Below the pieces are notes generated by a model, which had not been told where the DNA came from, searched no databases, and worked only from the letters and a program-made list of their open reading frames with translations. Shown piece after piece: positions 7,451 through 14,518 of a stretch of 22,048 nt of DNA. This stretch comes from an uncultured Collinsella sp. GTDB lineage: Bacteria; Actinomycetota; Coriobacteriia; Coriobacteriales; Coriobacteriaceae. Location of the stretch: positions 1 to 22,048 of the forward strand of contig CABRIF010000029.1 of assembly GCA_902470925.1 (NCBI GenBank), written 5' to 3'. The position numbers and the translations under genes are program-made. How positions within the stretch are numbered: the stretch's first letter is position 1; every line of letters begins with the position of its first letter.

Positions 7451-7875
7451 ATACACGGTCGCATTGCCCTGCTGTGCGGGCGTGCAGCTGGCGTGCGGCT
7501 GCTAGTCGCAGGTGCCAGCAGGTGAGCTCCCAGCTCAAGCAAAAAGCAGTATTGGATATGGGGTCGAGGCGTCATGAGGCGTCTCGGCCCCATTTTTCTG
7601 TGATGCCCAGGGGTATTCAACAGAAGTCTCGCAGGTGGAGGGCGCTGCAGGCACATCGTCCGTTCGCCGCCCGTTTTCGACCCTTCACGGGGAAGCGGTG
7701 CATGCATATGCAGAGTATGGCACCATGGATAACTGAATGCACGGAGCTGTCGAGGGGAAGCGGATGCTCTCGCGTATGCGGGGCCGGCTGCATGGCGCAT
7801 GAAGCGGCATGGCCGGACGATCTGCCTATTGGTCGCGCGTGGTACTGCCATGCGCGTGGGAGAAAGGACGGCACG
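7451..7875. other. Intergenic region between the HTH gene and the dipeptidase gene
   Basis: It holds the terminator at 7560-7597. No integrase or other coding sequence was recognised in it. The dipeptidase reading frame stays open backwards to 7474, but that extension has no signal peptide and crosses the terminator, so it is treated as non-coding. No clear promoter could be assigned. Confidence 0.5.
7560..7597 (+). terminator. Rho-independent terminator after the HTH gene
   Basis: A 12-bp stem, GGGGTCGAGGCG (7560-7571) against CGTCTCGGCCCC (7580-7591), includes two G-U pairs and encloses a short loop. It is followed by ATTTTT (7592-7597). It lies 110 bp after the HTH stop codon. The A-rich run AAAAAG at 7541-7546 before the stem may allow some function on the other strand as well. 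Confidence 0.85.
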
Positions 7876-10011
7876 ATGAACATTCGGCATGTGCTGAGGA
7901 GGTGCGCGGGCGCAGGAATGCTGGTTGCTGCGGCACTGGTGGCCCTGCCGGTGCAGACGCTCGCCTGCACGCAGGTCTACGTGGGCTCGGAGCACACTAC
8001 CACGGGCGACACCTATGTGGGGCGGTCGGAGGACTACGCGCCGCGGCATGCCAAGGCCTTCGGCGTGCAGGAGCCGCGTACGAACCCCACGTACACCTCG
8101 CAGGAATCGGATTTCAGCCGGACGTTTGCCGGGACCACCTACCGCTACACCTATGCGCGCGACCTTGCCAGCGACTGGGATGGGCATGACTTCTCCTACT
8201 CCGAGGCGGGTACCAACGAGCGTGGCGTGTCGGTTTCGGCAACGCTGTCGACCGATTACAACGACGGTATCGCCGCCATCGATCCGCTGTGCAACCCCGA
8301 TAATCCCCAGGGGAATACCGCGGGTATCGGCGAGTACACCCTGACCGATGTGGTGCTGGGCGAGGCGGCCACAGCGCGTGAAGGGTGCCTGCTGCTGGGG
8401 CAGATCATCGATCAGTACGGCGCGTGCGAATGCAACCAGGTCATCATTGCGGACAGCGGGGAGACCTGGCTGTTCCAGATGCTGTCCGGCCATCAGTGGC
8501 TGGCGCTCAAGATGGGTGCGCACGATGTCTCGGTCAACCCGAACATGGGCAACCTGCAGTTCAAGGTTGACCTGGATGACGAGACCGTCTGCCTGCATTC
8601 GGCCGATGTGGTGAAGATGCCCCAGGAGGCGGGCCTGCTCAAGACCTTCGACGACGGCATCCCCAACATCGCCGCTACCTACGGCGAGGCCAACAGCGGC
8701 CCGGGGCAGAATACCCGCTATGCCCAGGGGCGCGCGTATTTCGGCGCACCGCTTGCCGCCGGCACCGACTTCACGGTGAACGAGAAAGGGCAGGTGGCGA
8801 GTATCGCCGACCCGCAGCTGTCCTTCGCGCTGGGCATGCGCGTCGATACGTTCACGGCGCTGCGCTCGCTGGCGGCACGCGGCGAGCAGCAGGAGAGCCT
8901 GAACGCGAACCTCAATCAGAGCCTATATGCCATCGGCAACAACCGCACGGTTGAGAACCACATCTTCCAGATCCGTTCCGGCCTGCCGACCGAGATCGCC
9001 ACGGTGCAGTGGACGGCGTTGTCCCGTGCTGAGTTCAGTCTGTTTCTGCCCAGCTATTCCGCCGTGCTGACCGAGGTCGACCAGGCGTACTACCCGCTGT
9101 CGACGGAGTTTTCCGATGCGCATCAGGGCAAGCAAACGGTCGACAGCGTGGCGCAGGCGCTTGAGCCGGAGCCGGGCCAGGTGCTTGACTACGTGATGAT
9201 GGACATCAACACGCTGGCGTACAACAACCGCGCCAGCTGCGCGGCGGGCGTGCGCGGCTACCTCGATGCGCTGCAGCGCTCGATCATCGCGCAGCAGGAG
9301 CGTGTCGACCAGATCGTACAGGCGGCTCCGGCCGATCGGCGCTCTCAGCTCGCCAACACGCTGTTCGCCCAGGTGACCGAGCAGTCCTATACCAAGTGCA
9401 AGACGATGCTCGATGAGCTGCGGGCCTATATCAAGGCAGGCGATACGAGCGAGGCGTTCGTGCCGAGCGACTTTGATGCCGAGAACGGCGCGGTGAAGAC
9501 GCCGCTGCTGTATGCCGCCGCCGTCGTGGTGCCGAAGATCGTGACGCAGCCGGCGTCGCTGCGCTGCGAGCAGGGGGCCGGACAGGTAGCGGTGTCGGTT
9601 GAGGCTGCAGCCGACGACGCCACGGCGGGCACCGACGCGCTGCTGCGCTACCAGTGGTTCCGCCGCACCTCCGCGGAGGGTGACTTCGAGGCGATCGAGG
9701 GGGAGACGTCCGCGGCGATGTCGATCGACACCTCGCGCGCCGGCGAGGCCGTCTACCGGGTCGAGGTGACGAATGCGGCGGGGCTCACGACCGTCTCCGA
9801 CGAGGCGACGGTCGCGGTCACCGCGAAGCAGCAGATCGATGCCGGGGGCACCGCGGGGAGCGCGGGCACGCCCGCAAAGCCGGATAGGAAGCGCACCGGT
9901 CCGAGTGCCCACCTGCCGGCAACCGGTGATGGCGCCGCGGCGCTGGTCGCACTGGCCGCCGCGGGCTCTGCGTGCGCGGTGGCCGGCGTCCGGAGGCGTC
10001 GCCGCGCGTAA
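7876..10011 (+). CDS. Secreted, cell-wall-anchored C69-family dipeptidase with an Ig-like domain and LPXTG anchor
   Basis: A 711-aa protein. ATG 7876 is chosen because GAAAGGA (7862-7868) precedes it and a signal peptide starts there (MNIRHVLRRCAGAGMLVAAALVALPVQTLA). Cleavage would expose C31 (CTQVYVGSEHTTTGDTYVGRSEDY). In peptidase family C69 (N-terminal-nucleophile dipeptidases) this first cysteine is the catalytic nucleophile. The family body runs to about residue 540, including the conserved-looking YTLTDVVL and GETWLFQML stretches. Residues ~553-642 look like an Ig-like domain (PKIVTQPASLRCEQG...YQWFRR...YRVEVTNAAG). The C-terminus is a textbook sortase signal: LPATG at 680-684, a hydrophobic stretch, then RRRRRA. 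It should therefore be covalently attached to peptidoglycan with the catalytic domain outside the membrane. It would cleave dipeptides in the environment, presumably for amino-acid supply; that role is inference. The sequence before the cysteine (TLA) is not a canonical lipobox, so a lipoprotein is less likely. It appears to be a single-gene unit between two terminator-like hairpins. Confidence 0.9.
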   Translation: MNIRHVLRRCAGAGMLVAAALVALPVQTLACTQVYVGSEHTTTGDTYVGRSEDYAPRHAKAFGVQEPRTNPTYTSQESDFSRTFAGTTYRYTYARDLASDWDGHDFSYSEAGTNERGVSVSATLSTDYNDGIAAIDPLCNPDNPQGNTAGIGEYTLTDVVLGEAATAREGCLLLGQIIDQYGACECNQVIIADSGETWLFQMLSGHQWLALKMGAHDVSVNPNMGNLQFKVDLDDETVCLHSADVVKMPQEAGLLKTFDDGIPNIAATYGEANSGPGQNTRYAQGRAYFGAPLAAGTDFTVNEKGQVASIADPQLSFALGMRVDTFTALRSLAARGEQQESLNANLNQSLYAIGNNRTVENHIFQIRSGLPTEIATVQWTALSRAEFSLFLPSYSAVLTEVDQAYYPLSTEFSDAHQGKQTVDSVAQALEPEPGQVLDYVMMDINTLAYNNRASCAAGVRGYLDALQRSIIAQQERVDQIVQAAPADRRSQLANTLFAQVTEQSYTKCKTMLDELRAYIKAGDTSEAFVPSDFDAENGAVKTPLLYAAAVVVPKIVTQPASLRCEQGAGQVAVSVEAAADDATAGTDALLRYQWFRRTSAEGDFEAIEGETSAAMSIDTSRAGEAVYRVEVTNAAGLTTVSDEATVAVTAKQQIDAGGTAGSAGTPAKPDRKRTGPSAHLPATGDGAAALVALAAAGSACAVAGVRRRRRA

Positions 10012-10027
10012 TGCGGATAGGCGGGCG

Positions 10028-10045
10028 GGGCCGCTAGGGCGGCCC
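10028..10045 (+). terminator. GC hairpin just after the dipeptidase gene
   Basis: A perfect 7-bp stem, GGGCCGC (10028-10034) and GCGGCCC (10039-10045), has the loop TAGG and begins 16 bp after the stop codon. No T-run follows, so it may stabilise the 3' end or pause polymerase rather than act as a classical terminator. Confidence 0.4.
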
Positions 10046-10126
10046 GGCTCGGGCGGCGCGGCACGGCCGGGCGCCGGTTCTACCTGAATCGGGGCCTGCG
10101 TTGGTGCGTGGCTCAGCAGGTTATCA

Positions 10127-10160
10127 GGGCCGCGGTGCACGGTTTTGTGCGCCGCGGCCC
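10127..10160 (+). terminator. Strong 14-bp hairpin, probable terminator of the dipeptidase transcript
   Basis: GGGCCGCGGTGCAC (10127-10140) pairs with GTGCGCCGCGGCCC (10147-10160) over 14 bp, including one G-U pair, with the loop GGTTTT. Only a short T-containing stretch (GCCTTGTT) follows. The stem is very stable but the U-tract is weak. Confidence 0.55.
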
Positions 10161-10423
10161 GCCTTGTTGCGCGCTCGGTCTTTCGCTCGGCATAAGGCCT
10201 GCCCAACGCGCGGCCCACCTGTATCCGGTGCCGGGCCGGGTGCTCCGGGAGGTGCTCGGCGCTTTGATGGGCGCGCTCGGGCGGGATGCCGCTTGCCCGG
10301 GCGCGCCCGCATGCTTCCTTCGTGCCGATTCGGCACAACGGCTGGTGCGCGCACATTGCGGTTTCGCGCGAATGCTATCATGCTGGGCGGACCAAAAACG
10401 CATGTGAGCAGAAGGGATTCGGC

Positions 10424-11608
10424 ATGCTGAACGCGATCGAGATTGCTCCGAAGGTTTGGTGGGTCGGCGGCATCGACTGGAATGAGCGCCTGTTCCACGG
10501 CTATACCACTGAGCGCGGCATTACCTACAACGCCTATCTCATCATGGATGAGAAGATCACCCTCATCGATACGTGCAAGGCGACGTTTTCCGACGAGCTC
10601 GTGCAGCGCATCTCCCAGGTGGTCGACCCTTCCCGGATCGACGTCGTCATCACCAACCATGTCGAGATGGACCACTCCGGCTCCCTGCCTGTGATTCACC
10701 GCATCGCGCCGAACGCCCAGATCTATGCGAGCGCCGGCGCGGGCGTCAAGGAGGTGTACGCGCACTTCGGTATCGAGGCCACGCCGGTCAAGAGCGGCGA
10801 CACCCTGTGCATCGGCGAGCGCACCCTCACCTTCGTGACCACGCCCATGGTCCACTGGCCCGACAACATGGTCACCTACTCCGATGTGGACCAGATTCTG
10901 TTCTCCAACGATGCGTTCGGCCAGCACTACGCCACCACCAAGCGCTTCGACGACGAGAACGACCTGTGCGAGGTGTTCAAGCAGGCAAAGAAGTACTATG
11001 CCAACATCGTGTGGCCCTACGGGATGCAGGCGCACCGTGCGCTCGAGGCGGTGCGCGGCCTGGAGCTCAAGATGATCGCTCCGAGCCACGGCTGCATCTG
11101 GCGTTCGCATATCGCCGAGATCCTCGAGCGCTACGAGGCTTGGACCACCTATCAGACCGAGGAGAAGGCCGTCGTGGTGTTCGACTCCATGTGGCATTCC
11201 ACCGAGGCCATGGCGCGCGAGATCTGCGACGCGTTCATCGCCGAGGGCATCTCGGCCCAGCTGCTCGATGTCAAGGAGACGCATATCTCCGACATCATGC
11301 TGTATATGTGCGATGCGCGCTACGTGGCCGTGGGCTCGCCGACGCTCAATTCCAACATGCTGCCCACGATCGCGAGCTTCCTCACCTATATGCGTGGCCT
11401 GTCGCCTAAAAACGAGCAGCGCATTGGCCTGGCGTTCGGCTCCTATGGCTGGGCGCCGCTTGGCCCCAAGCAGGTGTATGCCGAGCTGGAGAACGCGAAG
11501 TTCCAGCTGCCGGTGCCCGTGGTGACGCAGCAGTGGATTCCGTCGGAGGAGAACCTCACCGAGCTGCAGGCCACGGTCCGCACGATGATCGAGGCGTCCC
11601 GCGCATAG
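10424..11608 (+). CDS. fprA: Flavodiiron protein (FprA type), O2/NO reductase
   Basis: A 394-aa protein, usual for two-domain flavodiiron proteins. ATG 10424 follows an AGAAGGG ribosome binding site. The N-terminal metallo-beta-lactamase-like domain (about 1-245) carries the diiron ligands H79-x-E81-x-D83-H84 (TNHVEMDHSG), H144 (MVHWPDNM), D163 (SNDAFG) and H222 (APSHG). The C-terminal flavodoxin domain (about 249-394) carries the FMN phosphate loop (VVVFDSMWHSTEAMA) and the SPTLNSNMLP and GSYGWAP loops. No rubredoxin or flavin reductase domain is fused, so electrons must come from a separate rubredoxin or similar donor. In anaerobes these cytosolic enzymes reduce O2 to water or NO to N2O without releasing reactive intermediates. 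It is flanked by a hairpin upstream and REP-like repeats downstream and appears to be monocistronic. Confidence 0.95.
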   Translation: MLNAIEIAPKVWWVGGIDWNERLFHGYTTERGITYNAYLIMDEKITLIDTCKATFSDELVQRISQVVDPSRIDVVITNHVEMDHSGSLPVIHRIAPNAQIYASAGAGVKEVYAHFGIEATPVKSGDTLCIGERTLTFVTTPMVHWPDNMVTYSDVDQILFSNDAFGQHYATTKRFDDENDLCEVFKQAKKYYANIVWPYGMQAHRALEAVRGLELKMIAPSHGCIWRSHIAEILERYEAWTTYQTEEKAVVVFDSMWHSTEAMAREICDAFIAEGISAQLLDVKETHISDIMLYMCDARYVAVGSPTLNSNMLPTIASFLTYMRGLSPKNEQRIGLAFGSYGWAPLGPKQVYAELENAKFQLPVPVVTQQWIPSEENLTELQATVRTMIEASRA

Positions 11609-11630
11609 CGTCCCGCGATCGGCCCTGCCC

Positions 11631-11847
11631 GTTTGGGGACGGGGTCGTTTCGTTCGGCATGCCCGTTTGGGGACCATGCCCGTTTGGGGACGGGGTCGAT
11701 TCGTTCGGGTGCTGGTGGCGCGACGCCGCCCAGGTGCCGGCACCCGCCCGTCTGGGGACGGGGCCGTTTCATTTGGCAAAGGGCCGGTTGACCTTAGGCG
11801 GCCGCACACCTCGATGGCGCGCGAACGAAACGGCCCCGTCCTCAAAT
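11631..11847. repeat. REP-like repeat cluster, left of the sugar cassette
   Basis: The unit is about 26-27 bp: GTTTGGGGACGGGGTC followed by GTTTCGTTCGG. Copies on + are at 11631-11657, 11682-11708 and 11750-11776 (diverged), with a partial copy at 11665-11673. One copy on - is at 11822-11847. The last two form a REPIN-like pair (11750-11847): two inverted units around a spacer containing GGCCGCACACCTCGATGGC (11800-11818). The cluster fills the gap between the convergent fprA and rpiR-type genes. No REP-associated tyrosine transposase is in the window. Confidence 0.9.
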
Positions 11848-11886
11848 TGCGCGCAGGGTTAACGCGGTGCTTCACGGCGCGTCGCG

Positions 11887-12630
11887 TCACCGCCTCCGCT
11901 CATGCTCATACTTGAAGAGGAGCCGCTCGAACGCGAGAATGCAGCACCCGGTGAAGCTGCCCGGACGGCTGTTCGTCGAATCGAGGGGCTGATCGTCGTC
12001 AATGAGGAAGATCATATCGGCTGCAGCTGAAACTGGATTGTTCCCATTGCCAACGAACGCCGCAACGGGTATGTCTCGACTGGCGCATTCGCGCGCTGCG
12101 CAGACCGATGCTGGCGTGCGTCCAGATTTTGAGACAACGATCATCATGGATAGCCGGCCATCCATCATGGCGGCGAATTGATCTGAGTCAAGATAGCTTT
12201 GTTCGACCGCGGGATGACCGCGACCGAGCAGCTTATGCTGCATGTACTCGCTAATCAGATGAGAGTATCCCTCGCCTTTCAGGCCAATAAGTTCTTTACG
12301 ATCTAGGATGCGGCAGAAGCTCTCGAGGTGCTCATTGTTGTAGGTGAGGGTTGCGCGCAGCTCATTGGAGGAAATAATTGATTGTCCTTGATCGACGGCG
12401 CGTGCCCGAAAATCGTAAACCATTTCACGGAATCCGCTGTAACCGAGCTTTTTTGATACGCGCGTAACGGTAGTCATGCTGGTGAAACACGACTGTGCAA
12501 CTTTGCGGATCGAAACGCCTGATGCGTCGTTTACATGGTCGAGCAAGTAGAGGACGACGCCGTGCTCGGTGGTTGTGAACCTGGTTGTTGGAAACAGCTT
12601 CGCCACGCGGTCGCTGCGGTCGTCTCCCAT
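11887..12630 (-). CDS. MurR/RpiR-family sugar-phosphate-responsive transcriptional regulator
   Basis: A 247-aa protein, normal for the family. Residues ~1-77 are the RpiR HTH domain (FPTTRFTTTEHGVVLYLLDHVND...SIRKVAQSCFTSMTTVTRVSKKLGYSGFREMVYDFRA). Residues ~115-240 are a SIS (sugar isomerase) domain that binds phosphosugars, with the loop MIVVSKSGRTPASV. On the minus strand AGGAGG lies 5 nt upstream of ATG 12630, which fixes the start. The gene diverges from the PTS/GH4 pair, with a perfect 26-bp palindrome between them. The simplest reading is a local regulator of that operon, sensing the 6-phospho-sugar it produces. Whether it activates or represses cannot be told from sequence. Confidence 0.92.
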   Translation of the reverse strand: MGDDRSDRVAKLFPTTRFTTTEHGVVLYLLDHVNDASGVSIRKVAQSCFTSMTTVTRVSKKLGYSGFREMVYDFRARAVDQGQSIISSNELRATLTYNNEHLESFCRILDRKELIGLKGEGYSHLISEYMQHKLLGRGHPAVEQSYLDSDQFAAMMDGRLSMMIVVSKSGRTPASVCAARECASRDIPVAAFVGNGNNPVSAAADMIFLIDDDQPLDSTNSRPGSFTGCCILAFERLLFKYEHERRR

Positions 12631-12687
12631 GGCCCCTCCTTGGAATGGTTATTGCACAAGCGTACCAATCTGTCCTTCTTTCAATTG

Positions 12688-12713
12688 CAAATCCGTGAAT
12701 ATTCACGGATTTG
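12688..12713. promoter_or_regulatory. 26-bp perfect palindrome, candidate RpiR operator
   Basis: The left half CAAATCCGTGAAT (12688-12700) is exactly the reverse complement of the right half ATTCACGGATTTG (12701-12713). It lies 58 bp upstream of the rpiR-type start and about 126 bp upstream of the PTS start, in the divergent promoter region. A contiguous perfect palindrome with no loop is typical of a dimeric repressor or activator site rather than a terminator, and no T-run follows. Confidence 0.7.
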
Positions 12714-12728
12714 TGACTTCATATCACG

Positions 12729-12757
12729 TTAGAGAACGAAATTTCAGCACGTAGAAT
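12729..12757 (+). promoter_or_regulatory. Candidate promoter of the PTS/GH4 operon
   Basis: TTAGAG (12729-12734) and TAGAAT (12752-12757) are separated by 17 bp, resembling -35 and -10 boxes (TTGACA/TATAAT). They begin 16 bp downstream of the palindrome at 12688-12713, so a regulator bound there would sit just upstream of RNA polymerase. Called from consensus similarity only. Confidence 0.4.
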
Positions 12758-12838
12758 CAAGATATCCACCTTGATGATAACCGAGCGGGCATGTACGAAT
12801 GGAGCGGCGCGCTCCATGGCATAAGGAGATGGTTCTCT

Positions 12839-14458
12839 GTGGCTGCTGGTGAAAACAAGAGACATCGCATCGGGATGGCGGAATTCCAGCGGTTCGGTGC
12901 TGCGATGTTGACGCCCGTTTTGTTCTTCATGTTTTCGGGAATCGTTGTTGCTATCACCTCGGTGCTGACCAATCCGCTGATAGTTGGCGAGATCGCCAGT
13001 GACGGATCTGCGTGGAGCGGTTTTTGGAACACGATAGCCAATGGTGGCTGGACGGTTTTCAATAACATGGAAATCTTGTTCGCAATCGGTCTGGCATACG
13101 GCTTGTCCAATGAGGCGAAGGGGCGTGCGGCGCTCGAAGCCTTCGTGCTCTACATGACGTTCAACGTATTTATTAGCAATTTGCTGACTTCTTTTGGGTC
13201 TTTTTTCAACGTTGATCTTGCCGCTGCGGAGACAGGCGTCAAGTCTATCGGCGGCATCGATACGCTCGACACGGGCTTCCTTGGGGCGATTCTGGTCGCT
13301 GGGGTAATCGTGATACTGCACAACCGTTTCTTCAATAAGCGCCTGCCCGAGTGGCTTGGTATTTTCCAGGGATCTGCCCTCGTTGCCGCTGTAGGTTTTC
13401 CAGTCATGTTGGTACTTGCGCTTGTGTTCTGCCTGGTATGGCCTGCCATCCAAGGTGGCATCAATTCCCTGCAGTACTTTATGTCGAATGCGGGTCTTGT
13501 CGGTGTCTGGCTATACACATTTCTTGAGAAGGCCCTGCTCCCCACCGGTTTGCATCATTTCATTTACTCGCCGTTTCAATACGGTCCGGCGGTAGTCGAG
13601 GGCGGCATCACATATTACTGGGTGGGGCATCTTCAAGAGTTCGCGTCTTCAACCGATAGCCTGACGGCCCTGTTTCCTGCCGGAGGGTTCCAGCTTCAGG
13701 GCCTGTCGAACTTCTTCGGAATTCCCGGAATTGCTCTCGCATTTTACTCTACGGCTCGTAAAGAAAACCGCAAGAAGATGCTCGCGCTGTGCATCCCCGG
13801 CGTCATCACCGCTGCGCTCTGCGGTATTACCGAGCCTTTTGATTATACGTTCCTATTTGTTGCTCCGGTGCTGTTTTTTGTACATGCCGTTTTGGCAGCT
13901 ACGTTTGCCACCATTCAATACGCATTCGGTTTGTCTGGCGATATGGGCGGCGGCTTGATCGACATCTTTGCCAAGAACATTATTCCGATGGCGCAGAACC
14001 ACATGATGTCGTACGTGGTGATGTTCGTTATCGGTGCTGTCTCCATTGCCGTTTACTTCCTGGTTTTTCGATACCTCATTCTCAAGTTCGATTTCCAGAC
14101 TCCTGGTCGAGGAGAGGCTATCGAGTTCCATACCAAGAATGATTACCGCGAGAAGATGGCGGCGGGCAAAGAAGCCCGTGCCGCGTTCATTGACGAGGCG
14201 GCAGGCTATCTGGCTGCCTTCGGTGGGGCCGGCAATATCGTTTCCGTCGCGAACTGCATGACACGTCTGCGCGTTTCGGTTATCGATCAAGCGCTTGTGA
14301 AGGATGACACCGCGTTCCAAGAGTGGGGAGCTAAGGGGGTGGTGCGCAACGGTGACGCGTACCAGGTTGTTGTAGGACTATCCGTGTCACAGGTCACCGA
14401 GGCCTTCAAAGACTTGGTGGCAGGTAGGGCCGAGATGCCTGTCGGTATCGAAGCGTAG
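12839..14458 (+). CDS. PTS glucoside transporter, EIIC-EIIB fusion (GlvC-like, alpha-glucoside type)
   Basis: A 539-aa protein from GTG 12839, chosen because AAGGAGA (12823-12829) lies 9 nt upstream. An in-frame ATG at 12791 would add 16 residues but has no good RBS. The EIIC domain (about residues 10-430) is a multi-span membrane channel closely resembling E. coli GlvC (FQRFGAAMLTPVLFF, NGGWTVFNNM, LPTGLHHFIYSPFQYGPAVVEGG, ALCGITEPFDYTFLF). The C-terminal EIIB domain (about 450-535) carries the phospho-cysteine C473 in IVSVANCMTRLRVSV. It imports and phosphorylates a glucoside. There is no EIIA domain or EIIA gene here, so phosphate must come from a Crr/EIIA-Glc-like protein in trans, as known for GlvC-type systems. 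A two-codon ATG-GCA-TAA (12816-12824) overlaps the Shine-Dalgarno region. Codon use is visibly more A/T-tolerant than in the flanking nrd and ech genes. Confidence 0.93.
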   Translation: MAAGENKRHRIGMAEFQRFGAAMLTPVLFFMFSGIVVAITSVLTNPLIVGEIASDGSAWSGFWNTIANGGWTVFNNMEILFAIGLAYGLSNEAKGRAALEAFVLYMTFNVFISNLLTSFGSFFNVDLAAAETGVKSIGGIDTLDTGFLGAILVAGVIVILHNRFFNKRLPEWLGIFQGSALVAAVGFPVMLVLALVFCLVWPAIQGGINSLQYFMSNAGLVGVWLYTFLEKALLPTGLHHFIYSPFQYGPAVVEGGITYYWVGHLQEFASSTDSLTALFPAGGFQLQGLSNFFGIPGIALAFYSTARKENRKKMLALCIPGVITAALCGITEPFDYTFLFVAPVLFFVHAVLAATFATIQYAFGLSGDMGGGLIDIFAKNIIPMAQNHMMSYVVMFVIGAVSIAVYFLVFRYLILKFDFQTPGRGEAIEFHTKNDYREKMAAGKEARAAFIDEAAGYLAAFGGAGNIVSVANCMTRLRVSVIDQALVKDDTAFQEWGAKGVVRNGDAYQVVVGLSVSQVTEAFKDLVAGRAEMPVGIEA

Positions 14459-14518
14459 GTGTTCGCGGCCGTATGCCTGGGCGCAGTGGGTGCGTCGGCG
14501 AAGATTGGATGTGACGGG

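Larger units (their letters stand above)
10012..10423. other. Intergenic region between the dipeptidase and fprA genes
   Basis: It contains two strong GC hairpins (listed separately) and the fprA upstream region. A possible -10 (TATCAT, 10377-10382) precedes fprA, but no well-placed -35 was found. An open frame runs through from 10286 into fprA; that part has no RBS and no homology I recognise. Confidence 0.5.

Noticed and set aside
7954..7968. Lipoprotein signal (TLAC) in the dipeptidase
   Set aside because: The residue at -3 is Thr and at -2 Leu, not a canonical lipobox. The Cys is expected as the catalytic N-terminal nucleophile of C69 enzymes, and an LPXTG anchor already explains attachment.
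7048..8598. 516-aa open frame on the minus strand
   Set aside because: It spans the HTH gene, the terminator and the 5' part of the dipeptidase gene in antisense, with no recognisable domain.
10124..11890. 588-aa open frame antisense to fprA
   Set aside because: It runs through both the hairpin region and the REP repeats and shows no domain; fprA on the other strand has all its catalytic residues.
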